Positions 31,400 to 41,857 of a DNA stretch of 49,783 nt are shown here, piece after piece (position 1 is the first letter of the stretch; each line of letters begins with the position of its first letter). The stretch spans positions 2,452,240 through 2,502,022 of the forward strand of contig NC_090610.1 of assembly GCF_004359215.1 (NCBI RefSeq), given 5' to 3'. Under the pieces are notes generated by a model. The model saw only the letters and a list, made by a program, of their open reading frames with translations. It did no database searches and was not told where the DNA came from. The DNA comes from Bremia lactucae (taxonomy: Eukaryota; Oomycota; Peronosporomycetes; Peronosporales; Peronosporaceae). The position numbers were made by a program, and so were the translations under genes.

Positions 31400-32230
31400 A
31401 TCCTATTAACGTCCTCAAGTTGCAGTACCGAAGATGAAGAGGAATATAAATCATCAAGCTTTTGGAGAGTCTCCAAATCGTTAAGAAGGGGGCCATTGCA
31501 CCTTTCTCCATTGCTGCAAGTAGAAATCCTAGATTTCAGAACGTAGGAGGAGTAGGAGGATATTAGGATGAATTAGGGGCGTGGGATGCACTGGAATCCA
31601 CTCGACTGGTTCACCAGTGATATACCGGATCCAGTTATCGTTGGAGAAGATCGTCGGTGCTATGGACATGAGCATGAGCTCAAATGTGCCCAACGCCTTG
31701 GTCGCTCGAGACAGCCACTTGATGGAATTGGACGACGTCTACCATTTGGCACACACTTTGAAGATGTCACCACACTTAGATGGGACTTGCATCCCTATTA
31801 TTATTGTTCACTTCTTGCAAAATGTGGTGTCTTCATTAGGCTGTGTCGCACACAGCACACGGTTTATGACATGCAGCTGGGCAAGTCTAGCGCCGTCTTA
31901 GCCACTCGCTTCCATTTTCAGTGACAGCGCACTGTTGAAAGCGAGAGGTGACGCGACTGCCATCCTTGTGATGTTGTCAGGATTTGTCACTTTTTCGAGA
32001 AGAGTGCACACTCCGTCGACCTGGGCGTCTGCAGCCGCAACGCGGTCAGGAAATATGCTGAGAAGGGCCGTGTTCTCGTCGTCTGGCATAGACTCAGCTA
32101 CAGCTGGGACCGGTGACGGCTTATATGCCTTCTTGACTGTCGTGTGGTGCTTCTCGAAGAAGAATGCAGACTCGGACGATGTCTTTAGTGCGTTGGGCTG
32201 CTTTGCATTCACAGGACCCTTTGACGCCAA
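31400..32230 (-). pseudogene. probable LINE ORF1 remnants
   Basis: A 110-codon minus frame (32230-31898) contains ESMPDDENTALLSIFPDRVA. Further on come KCGDIFKVCAKW and NDNWIRYITGEPVEWIP (about 31640-31590). The latter resembles LINE ORF1 sequence upstream of the endonuclease. No zinc finger is intact. Confidence 0.45.
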
Positions 32231-32408
32231 AACCCAAACTGATGGTTCGTAGTCAAGTCTTTCATTTCGAGCTTGACTTCTATCGTTTGGAGAGCCTGAT
32301 AGTAATTGGAGCTGAAAATACCATTCAACGGTTGTGCGACTGAAGAAGTGAACCTAAGCAGGACTTTGTGTTGGCCGCTGCGGGAAAATCGACACCACCT
32401 GCCAGTGA

Positions 32409-32789
32409 ATATGGTATCCATTTACAAAAGCAGCGAAGGATAAAAAGAATAAACGAATAGCGCATTAAATAACGCAAGCTGCTCGATAAATATTCTGCGG
32501 CGGGTGTTGGTACTTCGAAGATTCTAATATACGCATCGTGTCCCGTGCGCGGTGCAATGTACCTACATCATCTTGCGTGTGTTGTCAAGATGACATCGAC
32601 ATAATGTATGTACCGAGCCTTAACAAAAGTACAGCGTCGTATTCTCCGATGCAACCAGATCATAGCGTAATGATCGTACAATTTACTCGTATTGATGACG
32701 GCAAGAATATGGCGAAAATAGTAATTCTACGACCCTCCAATCAAAGATTAATCAGAATTGAAGCATTGATGCTCGAAAGTCAAGAAGCA
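32409..32789 (-). repeat. repeat B, copy 2
   Basis: Nearly identical to 18602-18980 in the same orientation and at the same position relative to a tRNA-Thr-like head. Both copies start abruptly within GGTAYCC(A/C)TT at the end distal to the tRNA. Confidence 0.75.
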
Positions 32790-32860
32790 GCCCCCAGACG
32801 GGATTGAACCACCGAACTTTCGCTTACGAAGCAAGTGCTCTACTACTGAGCTATTGAAGC
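32790..32860 (-). tRNA. tRNA-Thr(CGT)-like, copy 3
   Basis: The best of the three copies: A-box TAGCTCAGTAGTAGAGC, loop TTCGTAA (CGT) and a consensus B-box GGTTCAATCCC. The T-stem GGTGG/CCGTC pairs. The acceptor GCTTCAA against TGGGGGC has one mismatch and two wobbles. It could still be transcribed by Pol III, whether or not it is aminoacylated. Confidence 0.55.
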
Positions 32861-33340
32861 AGATAGTGGACGAGGGCCGAAGTGCTGGGCGGTGTCTCGG
32901 CATAATATCCGAGCCACAACGCTGTTTTCGGCTGCAAATCTCACTTTTCCTCGGACTTTGATCTCTCAGTGACTTTGTGAGGGCGAGGCATGGACGAATC
33001 ACTATGACTTTTCGCGAAGTCATATCGACTTCACGCACTTGCAAGTCGAACCTTGTGTACATATACGGTGGCTGCGCATGCTGTACCGTGAAGCAATACA
33101 GATCGTGGACCGACTCGGTGCATTAAATCTAATGCGAGGCTTGTCGTTCGCAAGCCTGCAGCGACTGCTTCCGTTCTTAGGGTGTAAAAGCGACACGCGA
33201 AAGTATTTGATCCCTTCGATCCCGATGTCAGCGCTTCTGTCCACCGTTTGGACACCATAACTATAAAAAAACAAATCCAATGAAGGTTTTCTCAACACGC
33301 GTCGATGATAACCGAATCAAGGCTTTTGTAGAATACAGCA
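32861..33340. other. region without a recognised gene
   Basis: Frames on both strands stay open for 70-90 codons (33039-33260 on plus, 33298-33020 on minus), but neither shows a known motif. It may be the middle of the LINE whose 3' part follows. Confidence 0.3.
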
Positions 33341-34010
33341 AGAACCTGCGCGAGATTTTTCTTTCGGTCTTCGAAGACTTGCAGTTCCGCCTTGTGTTCC
33401 GGCTGTTTCCAGTTCGCTCGCGCTTCTGGGTTTTGGAAGCGTCCCGTCTAGGTATCCGCATCTGTGTACGCGACGACTGCGAGTCGATCGAGACCGAGAA
33501 ACACTTATTCTTTGATTGTTTACTTGCTTCACAGCTCTGGTGTCACGTGATCGCGGTCGTTTCGCCACTCTTTGCCGCAAGGCCAGACTGGCTCGACATC
33601 GTTGGCGTCCGAGCTGCGCGTGCGAGACGAACGGGGGGGGCACACCGATGTCGTTCGCGACGCAGGGCACGTTCTTTGAGCTTCAACAATGCACGTGCTC
33701 TGGAGCAACCACAACCGTTGGTGTTCGGACGGACGAAAACCCTTGCCTGTGACTCCAGCACTCGCGGTGGTATTCACGACCTTCGCGGCATATGTAAGGT
33801 TCTAATTGAGCAGGATTTACGACATCACAGAGCAGCTTGGCCTTTGTCAGATACTGCGGTCAATGTGCTCGCACTCAACATTTGGCGACTACGTCAGTTT
33901 TCGACCGAATTCTATCCGTGTTCGCTCACGGACTCACCATTTCATCATATTAAAAGTCAGAGACGATATGTGCAATTTGTGGGGGTTTCTCCTCTATTTT
34001 AACCGCCTCA
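33341..34010 (+). pseudogene. LINE 3' fragment (C-terminal zinc knuckle)
   Basis: The plus frame from about 33280 reads LQFRLVFRLFPVRSRFWVLE, then CVRDDCESIETEKHLFFDC (a complete Cys-Cys-His-Cys knuckle), then LWCHVIAVVSPLFAARPDWLDI. This copy keeps the knuckle that the 24.95-kb copy has lost. A truncated 5' end is normal for LINE insertions. Confidence 0.75.
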
Positions 34011-34384
34011 AGCCACAATAGCTCACTTCCCATTTTCCAGCTCCGAAACACCCGACACCAGGTGTCCGCACTGCCTTCTTCTCATGTGACTCTTTCGGCC
34101 AACTTGGACCAAGCCACGATCGCTCGCTTAACGCAAAGCTCCTCTCTGCGAACTGAATTGTCATTGACTGACTCTTTTGCCATCTTCCGAATGATCGAAA
34201 TTTGAAAAACAATTGCATCTGTACGAAAGAATATTGCGATTCAGACGAAGATCGATCGCGGACGTGAAAGAGCATCAAAACCCACGTCTAGGGCAGTATC
34301 GACAGAAGGCAAGACATGCCTGGTACTAGATTTATTTAAACATTTGTGCTTCAAAACGGTGTTTTGGCAGTTGTCGACATTTAA
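34011..34384. other. spacer, no gene recognised
   Basis: No ORF or repeat is recognised. It could hold the 5' flank of the decayed gene that follows. Confidence 0.4.
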
Positions 34385-35004
34385 AAAAAATACCGACGTC
34401 TGTCCAAAAGCACATGCAGCGTCGAAGGTAGACCGGATCCGGGGGGCATAAGCCCAGCGGAAAGCTTTGCAGAGAGCGCTGACGCGAATGATGGCAAGGA
34501 CGAGGAAGCTGGTCGAGCTGATAAAGAGGTAGCAGCGGTTACCTCAGTGATCAACCACGATCGTGCTTAAGTGCTCCAAGCCGCGGGCCGTGATTGACGA
34601 CGTTCACGGCGAGGACACCACGTCTAATCACAAGGACGACCGGAACAGCAACAGCAGTAACAGCGGTTAAGTTAGCGACAATGACGACAGCGACGACAAT
34701 ATATCAGCCGTTGCAGCAATGGGACCGACAATTGTAGCGACTCGGGCGATGGTAGCGTCAATAGAAACAGCAGAGAAAAAGGCTTAGACAGTAATGACAG
34801 CCAAGGTTGCCAGTCGCACACCGCGCACGGTGGGGTCAACGACCCTGCAGGCACTGGCAACGACACCTCCGGTAGTGACACTCATGGTGACGAGAGACTT
34901 AACACCGACTTGGATCGCACCAGCATGCTCAACGGTGACCATTACACAACACAAAAGAGCCAGTCCTCTTCCCAAGCTCAACAAACATCACTTAGCTCAC
35001 TCTT
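34385..35004 (+). pseudogene. decayed Asn/Ser/Asp-rich low-complexity gene
   Basis: Three consecutive plus-strand frames read as one compositionally uniform acidic protein: GISPAESFAESADANDGKDE to 34568; then KPRAVIDDVHGEDTTSNHKD and NSNSSNSG with a TAA and VSDNDDSDDN to about 34700; then SNGTDNCSDSGDGSVNRNSR through TSGSDTHGDERLNTDLDRTS to about 35000. Two frameshifts and a stop interrupt it, and the gypsy leader truncates it. No family is recognised. Disordered Ser/Asn tracts are common in oomycete kinases and regulators, but that is only a comparison. Confidence 0.5.
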
Positions 35005-35056
35005 TAAGGTTGCAACATAAACAACTAACATTTTTGGTTTTGCATTGCTTTGTCCC

Positions 35057-35925
35057 ATGACAATTAAGCGTGAGGCACAGACTCTTAGCACCTTCCTCGA
35101 CGATGAGGGAATGGTGCACTTTGAAAGTCACACTCTATCAGAGGATGAGGAGCAAGAGCGTCGCTCTTACACGCCTTCTCCTCCGGATGAACGTCGGGGG
35201 GCCCTGAATCCGTTCCGAGAACGTGGTGCCGCTGATGTCTTAACTGCATTGAGCAGGACACAGGACCCTGAGTCTAATATTATTAGAATCCGCTCGATGA
35301 ATCGGAAGAGTGGGCGTTCCTCAAAGAGGAACAAGCTCATCGTCGAGCTGCAGAGATAGCAAAAGCTAAACCTGATAGTGAATACAAATCCACTCCGCTT
35401 AGTGTGGAAGAGCGTCGCAAAGAGATCGCGAGTTACAGCTTGGCCATCTGGATCTCCAGTCCCACGGCGAGGGTGCCGGAGGAGCTCGCTGCTCGCAACG
35501 CTCTTAATGAGCGATACCTTACGTCATAGGTAATCACTGGAAGTCAGTATCTGACGCGTCTGCGTGATCAAGCCCGTGGGGCTTCGGTGACCTCCTTGAG
35601 TGGAATTCCACTCGTTTTGTTTCCAAACGAAATAAGGAGTGAAAACGAATTTTCCTGGGTCCATCAGGCTCGCCGCCTCTGCAATATTTGAAATATTCGA
35701 GAGTCTGCGGATGTAGCTAATGTTCGTTTGGAACGAAAGCTTCGCTTCGATTTCGCCAAGCTTAAGGCCAAAGGCCAGTTACGTTCGGCATTTATACCAC
35801 AAAACGAAGAAAGGCCTAGCCAATATTTCAGTGCTTCGGTTGACCGTACAACCAAGGATCGAAGCCGCACTGAGGCTTTAGATCCACCTAATCCCAAGTT
35901 TAGTGGTGGGAAGCGTCGTTTGACG
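35057..35925 (+). pseudogene. ORF-X, LTR-associated ORF, copy 1
   Basis: It starts MTIKREAQTLSTFLDDEGMV with an acidic N-terminus, then a Pro-rich segment (TPSPPDERRGALNPF), and later DVANVRLERKLRFDFAKLKA and FSGGKRR. Length would be about 290 residues. A frameshift near 35290 and a stop at 35690 break it. It shares no motif with retroviral capsid that I can see. It occupies the gag position, directly after the leader, in every copy. Function is unknown. Confidence 0.6.
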
Positions 35926-35927
35926 CG

Positions 35928-36016
35928 AGTTGACCCTGAGCTTGGCGCTCAAAAACGTCAACGGCGTACGGGCAATCTTGCCGAAGAGGTACCTCGAACT
36001 CCCAAGAGTTTTCAGA
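35928..36016 (-). pseudogene. antisense chromodomain scrap inside the gypsy element
   Basis: On the minus strand this reads PSSENSWEFEVPLRQDCPYA, the C-terminal half of a chromodomain. It is nearly identical to the minus-strand sequence at 49070-48982, where the full domain and integrase continue. In sense it is read as part of a chimeric gag. Confidence 0.85.
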
Positions 36017-36017
36017 A

Positions 36018-36720
36018 GAGGAGTTGTTTACCGAACAAGCTCTTCGAGCACATGGGTTCCGTCTAATAGAGCGGAACCTATGGATTTAAGCCTCGTTGAG
36101 GAAGGAGAAGAGGCTCTTCAAGCTGTGGATCAGCACAAGACCATCCGAAGATGTTATATGTGCGGAAGCACAAAATATTTACGTCCTGCCTGCCCTCTTC
36201 GAAATTCGCGTAAAGCTCGAAAGAGCTCCAACTCCGACCTATACCAGAGATCTGGTACGGTGCGGGAAAACGTCGATACCCAGTAGGTGCGGGTTGCCCT
36301 ACTGGGGAAGACCTAGGTTCTGTTGAACCTCAAGGAGGTGAGAATGAACAGAACCTAGCCCCAATTAGCTCGGTGCTCAATGGCACGGAACGAGAGTACA
36401 AGCCGGTTTGCTAGTCGCTCAAGCGACTGTAAAGGGCTTTGATAAGTAGTGGTCAATTTTAATTGACTCAAGAGTGTCTTGCAATTATGCTCGACGCCTT
36501 TCCCTTGAAGGAAGTCAACAATACGTTGAGGCGCTTAGGGCGCATGAAGGTGATACAATCACTGTTCGCTTAGCGACTGGAACTCGTGTCACTATTCCCA
36601 ACGTTCCATTGAACTTAGGTATTAAGTTTCTAGACTTTGACAGTATGGAACGTGTCTCGTCCTTGATTTGGATTCGAGATATGATCTCATCCTTGGTTTG
36701 GCCTGGTTAGAACACCATGA
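36018..36720 (+). pseudogene. gypsy gag 3' part and protease
   Basis: Gag reads VVYRTSSSSTWVPSNRAEPM then a knuckle CYMCGSTKYLRPAC (Tyr in place of His, as in the copy at 2.4 kb). The protease motif at 36464-36478 is DSRVS instead of DSGAS, which should abolish catalysis. The Asp itself remains. VRLATG and DMISSLVWPG-type blocks follow with a frameshift. Confidence 0.8.
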
Positions 36721-37022
36721 GCCAAGGATCGATTGGAGGTCTAAGACCTTAGGCGTCATACGCAATGCTCCTAGCAAAGTTTTGGAGAGTCATGAACCCA
36801 CCTTTGCTAGGCAACAAAAGCGCTATTGGCGCGGATCATTGAATGAGTCTGTCAGTGTTTCAGACATTGGCATATCTGAGTTAATAAGCTCTAATGTTAT
36901 AAACATTAATTCTGAGCCCGACTCAGCAGAAATAAGTGGAACGGCACGTACTCCGTCGAGTGACACTCGTTATAATAGCGATTCACAAAATGCTGAAAGC
37001 ATGGTTGGCCTAAGGCCGAATC

Positions 37023-37259
37023 ATCAAGGGTGCAATATCCCTGAGATACGTGGAGTGGCACGTTTAAGTCCACCGAGTATGGTCGGCCGAAGTGGCATCA
37101 TACTGAGTGTCAGTAGTGACACTGTTGGCGGTTCGCCAGGACCTCAAGGGTGCAATATCCCTGAGATACGTGAAGTGGTACGTCTAAGTCCACGAGTGTG
37201 GTCGGCCGAGGTGGCACCATACTGAGTGTCAAGAGTGACACGATTGGCGGTTCGTCAGG
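37023..37259 (+). repeat. tandem duplication of about 118 bp in the gypsy linker
   Basis: Units 37023-37141 and 37143-37259 both contain CAAGGGTGCAATATCCCTGA and GTCGGCCGA. The homologous minus-strand copy (about 1430-1545) has a single unit. The duplication shifts the reading frame, giving a stop after the second unit. Confidence 0.85.
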
Positions 37260-37652
37260 GCATTTTGGGTCAAACCCTCCTAATGCACGTGAAGCGACAC
37301 GTAAACGTTCGCTGGATAAGGAAGTTGAGTTACCTAACTCCTTGTCGGATGTCAAATTAGACACCATGTCTTGTATAGAACCAATACAGGCTGGAAAACC
37401 CAGGGACGTGAATGTCCCGGCCTCCAAGAGGCGTATTGTCTCTACTCCAAGACAGGATGGACACGAAGCGTGTATACCCTCACAAAGTGATATGAGTGAG
37501 CAATTACATACGCTTGTAAATGGTGTAACCGGTAACATTGAGGGTGGAGTTAGCCTTGCGGCAATCCTGTAAATGGTGTAACCGGTAACATTGAGGGGGA
37601 AGTTAGCCTTGCGACAATCCCTTCGTTACATGATCTGTTAGAGCTATACGAA

Positions 37653-39468
37653 ATGTCTATTGATGAGTGCGGCCGAGCCTTAAAGGCTGGCGACTTATCT
37701 GAAATGGTGGTCATTCGACCAAAAATTGAGTTAAACTCATCGTCACTTCTAGACGAACCTGTCCTGGATGACACAAAAGCTGCACTTAATGCGCGAAATG
37801 GGTCATCGATCCTTAAAGATCCTACGGATCCCTTTTATTCCTTGACTAAGAAATTCCAAGATGTGGTATATAATAATCCACCATCTGTTTTACCTCCGGA
37901 TAGAGGTGTTCCTCATGAAATTGACTTGGTTCCGGGACCAAATACTGTGTCACAAGACAATGGCCTTTACCAAGGGAGCAGTGTGATGTCATTGACGACT
38001 TCTTCCGTGCTAAGCACGAGGCTGGAAAGGTACGAGAGAGCAAATCGCCTCATTCGACACCGATATTTTGTGTCAAAAAGCCAAATGGTAAATGGCGCAT
38101 TGCACATGCTTATAACAAGCTTAATGCTGCCACTATACCAGCACAAACCCCCATTTCTAAAAAGGATGTTCTTCAGAACAATATGGTTGGATGTACAATG
38201 TACAGTGCATTGGACTTAGTCGATGGTTACTACCAATTGCTCATGCGAGCTAGCGATATCCCGCTTACAGCGGTTAGCACCCCAAGCGGCATGTTATGGG
38301 AGTGGCTGGTTATGCCAGAAGGGCTTTCCAACGCCCCGGCAACAATTTCTTGTCTAGTGACGCAACTGTTTCGCCCTCATCGAGGTTATGCACAGACTTA
38401 TTTCGATGAAATTTTTGTCCATAGTCGTGCGGAGAAGGGTCGGTCGGATATGGACAACCATTTAGACCATTTGCGAGCAGTGCTCGAGTGTATGCGCAAA
38501 AACAAATTGTATGCCAATGCATCCAAATGCATTATTGGCGCAGACGAAATTCCTTTTTTAGGATGCTTCATTGGAAAGCGAGGCCTTAGAGCGGATCCCG
38601 CTAAGGTAAAAGCCATAGTAGATTGGCTGGTTCCTAAAAACCAAAAGGATTTGCGTAAGTGGGTCTCGCCAATTATTTACACGAATATAGCGAAAATTAC
38701 GCTGATATGGCTAGGCCATTATCTAATCTCCTTAAAAAGGATACAGAATGGTGCTGGACTAGCACCGAAAGTAATGCTTTCCGAGCAGTTAAGGATAGTC
38801 GTATCCATGCCCCGATTCTGGCACTGCCAAACCCAAATTGGCCTTTCAGTGTCGTCTGTGATGTATCAGATTTTGCCATTGGCAGTGCTCTGTTACAAAC
38901 AGATGTTGATGGGCATGAATGTGTTATCGCGTTCGACTCTAGATAGCTTAAAGCTGCGGAAAAGAACTACCCAGTTCATGACAAAGAGTTACTTGCTATA
39001 TAGTATGCTCTCGTCAAATTCAGAGTTCATCTCCTCGGCTCTAAGCCGTTTGTGATTTATACAGATCACGCGTCATTACGCACGGCGACTAAGTCGCCCC
39101 ATCTCTCACAGAGAATGGCCCGATGGCTATCCTTTTTCGCGGAATACAACATCGAGGTGAAGTATAAGCCCAGCAAGCAAAACGCTTTGGCCGATGCGTT
39201 ATCACGCAGGCCGGATTATGAGCTTTCTCATTTAACGACTATCTCGTCACCTATTCCTGAATTAATCCGTTCGGCTTACGCCAAGGATGAGCAGTGTGTA
39301 GCTCTGCTACGATCTTTTAAGAACTTGGATTCAGGTATTAAATTACCGGCACGTTTGCGTGCAAGGTTACATCGATTTTATATCGATAACAACATAACAA
39401 CCTGTTGCTTTATTGTACAGACATCGCGGACCCTCCGCGTGTCGTTGTTCCCCATGATGAGGATTTGA
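37653..39468 (+). pseudogene. gypsy reverse transcriptase and RNase H
   Basis: RT: ALDLVDGYYQLLMRASDIPL, EGLSNAPATISCLVTQLF, then YFDEIFVHSR with Glu for the second catalytic Asp, then LGCFIGKRGLRADPAKVKAI. RNase H: VVCDVSDFAIGSALLQTD, a stop at 38944, HDKELLAI, VIYTDHASLRTATKSPHLSQ and ALADALSRRPDYEL. The order is canonical. A frame change near 38660 and two stops make it inactive. Confidence 0.9.
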
Positions 39469-39711
39469 AGTACCGAATCCTCTATGAGGCACACAGTACT
39501 GTCCTTGGTGGTCATCTCGGTAGAGAAAAGACCTACGGCTTTATTAGCTAGAGTTATTGGTAGCCCAAACTTTATAAATGGGTCAGCACATATGTCCGCA
39601 CATGCGAAACTTGCCAACGGGTTAAATCCTCGGTGCATGCTGCTGCGCCACTGGCGAGCCTTTCCGTCCCCAAAAGTTTCTGGGAGTCGACGCTCTTTCT
39701 CCTCCAGCTTT
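39469..39711 (+). pseudogene. gypsy integrase zinc-binding region, truncated
   Basis: GGHLGREKTYGFIS then TCETCQRVKSS carry the H-H-C-C zinc finger of gypsy integrase in shifted frames. The sequence stops at 39711 at a junction with an inverted ORF-X start, so the catalytic DDE core is missing. Confidence 0.8.
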
Positions 39712-40389
39712 GATTGAGAGTGACTTTCAAAGTCCACCATTCCCTCATCGTCGAGGAAGGTGCTAAGAGTCTGTGACTAACGCTTGATTGTCATGAGACA
39801 AAGGTATGATAAACACAACCGAACGGTTAGCTGTTTAGGTTCCAACCTCAAAGAGGAAATGAAGCGAATGTTGTCACTCGGTGTCAACAGTCTGATGGGG
39901 GAGGGTGTAATCGGGCACACATCGGTTGGAGAACCGTTGTTGTGGTACATTGACTTAATGTATAAATACCCTTCTATCTAATTTTAAAATATTTGCTACT
40001 CAAATCCCATTTATTATGGATTACAAATGTGGTCGCCGCTAGACATAAATCTGGCGGCCAAAATCTTTTTTTAATTAGCTACGGTAAGGTTTTCGATTTA
40101 GATAATTAAATCAAGTGCAGTTCCCCTTCTGATCTTAAAGTGTTAAGTGTCTTTCTAAGGCTTGCGCATTGATCTGTAAGAGGGGATAGAAGCCTTAAGG
40201 TATATCCTCTTAGGCACTAGTTGCCACTTGGTTCTACGAACCCCTGAATCCCTTGAACTAGGATTCCTTAAGCTTTAATAGCTTGTACGACTCCCTGAAT
40301 TGTTAAATTCATTAGTATAATAAAACTTAGTTGACTCTCTGAGTGTAAAAGTCTTCCTCTGACTTTAGGAGCGAGGTAGCTCCGCTACA
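39712..40389 (-). mobile_element. inverted LTR, leader and ORF-X start
   Basis: Reading leftwards on the minus strand: a complete LTR at 40389-39906 (484 bp, TGTAGCGGAGC...GATTACA), leader, then ATG and the start of ORF-X (MTIKR...) to the junction at 39712. Only about the first 28 codons of ORF-X remain. Confidence 0.85.
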
Positions 40390-41543
40390 AAGTGGGAATA
40401 GTGCCCGAGAGTATATACCTCTTAAAGGTTTCTTTCTCTCACAGATCAATGCGCAAGCCTTATAAAGGCACGAGACACTTTAAGATCAAAAGGGAACTGA
40501 AATTTATTTAATTTTATAAATTTAAAAACCTTACCGTAGCTAAATTAAAATAGATTTCGGCCGCCAGGTTTATATCTGGCGGCTACCACAGCTGTCACCT
40601 ATAATAATGGGATTTTAGTGATTACCTATTGTAAATAAAATAAAAGGGTATGTTACCCATAAAGTACAACAACAACGGTTTACCAACCGAAGTGTACCCT
40701 CCTCCATCAGACTGTTGACACCTAGTGACATCATTCGCTTCATTTCCTCTTGAAGGTTTGGAATATAAATACCTAACCGTTTGGTTGGGTTTTGCATTTC
40801 TTGGTCTGATGACAACTAAGCGTGAGTCACAGACTCGTAGCACCTTCCTCGCGACGATGCAGAGATGCTGAAATTTGAAATCCATCCTCCATTGGAGGAT
40901 GAGGGAAAAGAGCGTCGCTTCTGCACGCCCCCTCGTGGGGACGAATCTCGGCGGACCCCCAATCTGTTCCCAAAACGTGGTGCCGCAGATGACTTAGCTG
41001 CATTGCGCAGGACACCGCACCCTGAGTCCAATATAATCAAAAGCCCGCTTGATGAAGAGCAAGAGCAGGCAATTCTCATAGAGGAACAAGCTCGTCGTCA
41101 AGCTGCAGAACTCTGCGAAACCAAAAGCTCACAGTGAATATCGATTCACTCAACTTAGTATGGAAGAGCGTTTAAAGAGGTTACGGGTCGCAGCTTGGTC
41201 ATCTGGACCTCCAGACCCAAGGCGAGGACGCCGGAGGAGCTCGCTGCTCGCGACGCTCTTCATGAGCGATACCTTACGCCCAAGGCAATGACGCGAGGTC
41301 AGTATCGGACGCGTTTGCGTGATCAGGCCAGTGCGGCTTCAATAAGGAAAATTCCGATCGTTTTGTTTCCAAACAATCAAAAATCAAAAAGCGAAAACGA
41401 CGCTTCGTTTGAGAACTGGGTCTATCAGGCCTGCTGCCTCCATAACATTTGGTCGATAAGTGAGTCTGTGTATGTGGCCGATGTTCGTTTAGAACGGAAG
41501 CTTCGCTTCGATTTCGCCAAGGTTAAGGACAAAGGCCAATTGA
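40390..41543 (+). mobile_element. G1 LTR (5'-truncated), leader and ORF-X copy, broken by copia
   Basis: The LTR part 40390-40696 lacks the first ~150 bp of the family LTR. The leader is followed by ORF-X from ATG 40809 (MTTKRESQT), with a one-base insertion after LATMQ. It continues as GKERRFCTPPRGDESRRTPN and VRLERKLRFDFAKVKDKGQL up to the copia LTR at 41544. It is head to head with the inverted LTR on its left. Confidence 0.8.
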
Positions 41544-41842
41544 TGAAATAGGCACAAAGAAGGTGCTTATGGCGACGTTTCAAGTTACGCGTAGAGAAGG
41601 TGCGCAATGCGACTTTTCAAGATACAAACAAAGAAGGTACAGTGAGCGCAAATTAAGGGCTCATTACTCACCTAGGTTACACTGTCGCATGCTCTATAAC
41701 GTGTCAGATACTAATTGACTCTTATAACGACGTAATTTAGGACAGGCTTAGTAGTGATGCACAAGTAGGATTAAGATATTACATATTAGTTTCCCATTTT
41801 CTACTTCGTCAATAAGCTTCCTACATCTCCACCAATTTAACA
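41544..41842 (+). repeat. copia left LTR
   Basis: 299 bp with TG...CA ends. Its first ~170 bp match the right LTR closely (GCGACGTTTCAAGTTACGCG, GCTCATTACTCACCTAGG). Small differences between the two LTRs (for example gcttatgg versus gcataggg) show the insertion is not recent. Confidence 0.88.
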
Positions 41843-41857
41843 GGTTATGAGCCCAAC
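41843..41857 (+). other. copia primer-binding site
   Basis: GGTTATGAGCCCAAC directly follows the LTR terminal CA. This resembles initiator-tRNA-Met type primer sites used by copia elements. The precise tRNA is not established. Confidence 0.5.

Larger units (their letters stand above)
28481..32420 (-). mobile_element. LINE, minus strand, decayed
   Basis: Read on the minus strand: ORF1 remnants (about 32230-31400), RT (about 31110-30250), connection, a C-terminal zinc knuckle (about 28960-28900) and the C-terminal end near 28490. It is the same family as 20430-25627. ORFs are broken throughout. Its 5' end abuts repeat B at about 32409-32420. Confidence 0.8.
35005..39711 (+). mobile_element. 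Ty3/gypsy element, chimeric, 5' and 3' truncated
   Basis: The order on the plus strand is leader (35005-35056), ORF-X (35057-35925), antisense chromodomain scrap (35928-36016), gag 3' part, protease, linker, RT, RNase H and the zinc part of integrase, ending abruptly at 39711. No LTR is attached at either end. From 36018 to about 38660 it repeats the element at 1-2530 on the other strand. Confidence 0.85.
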
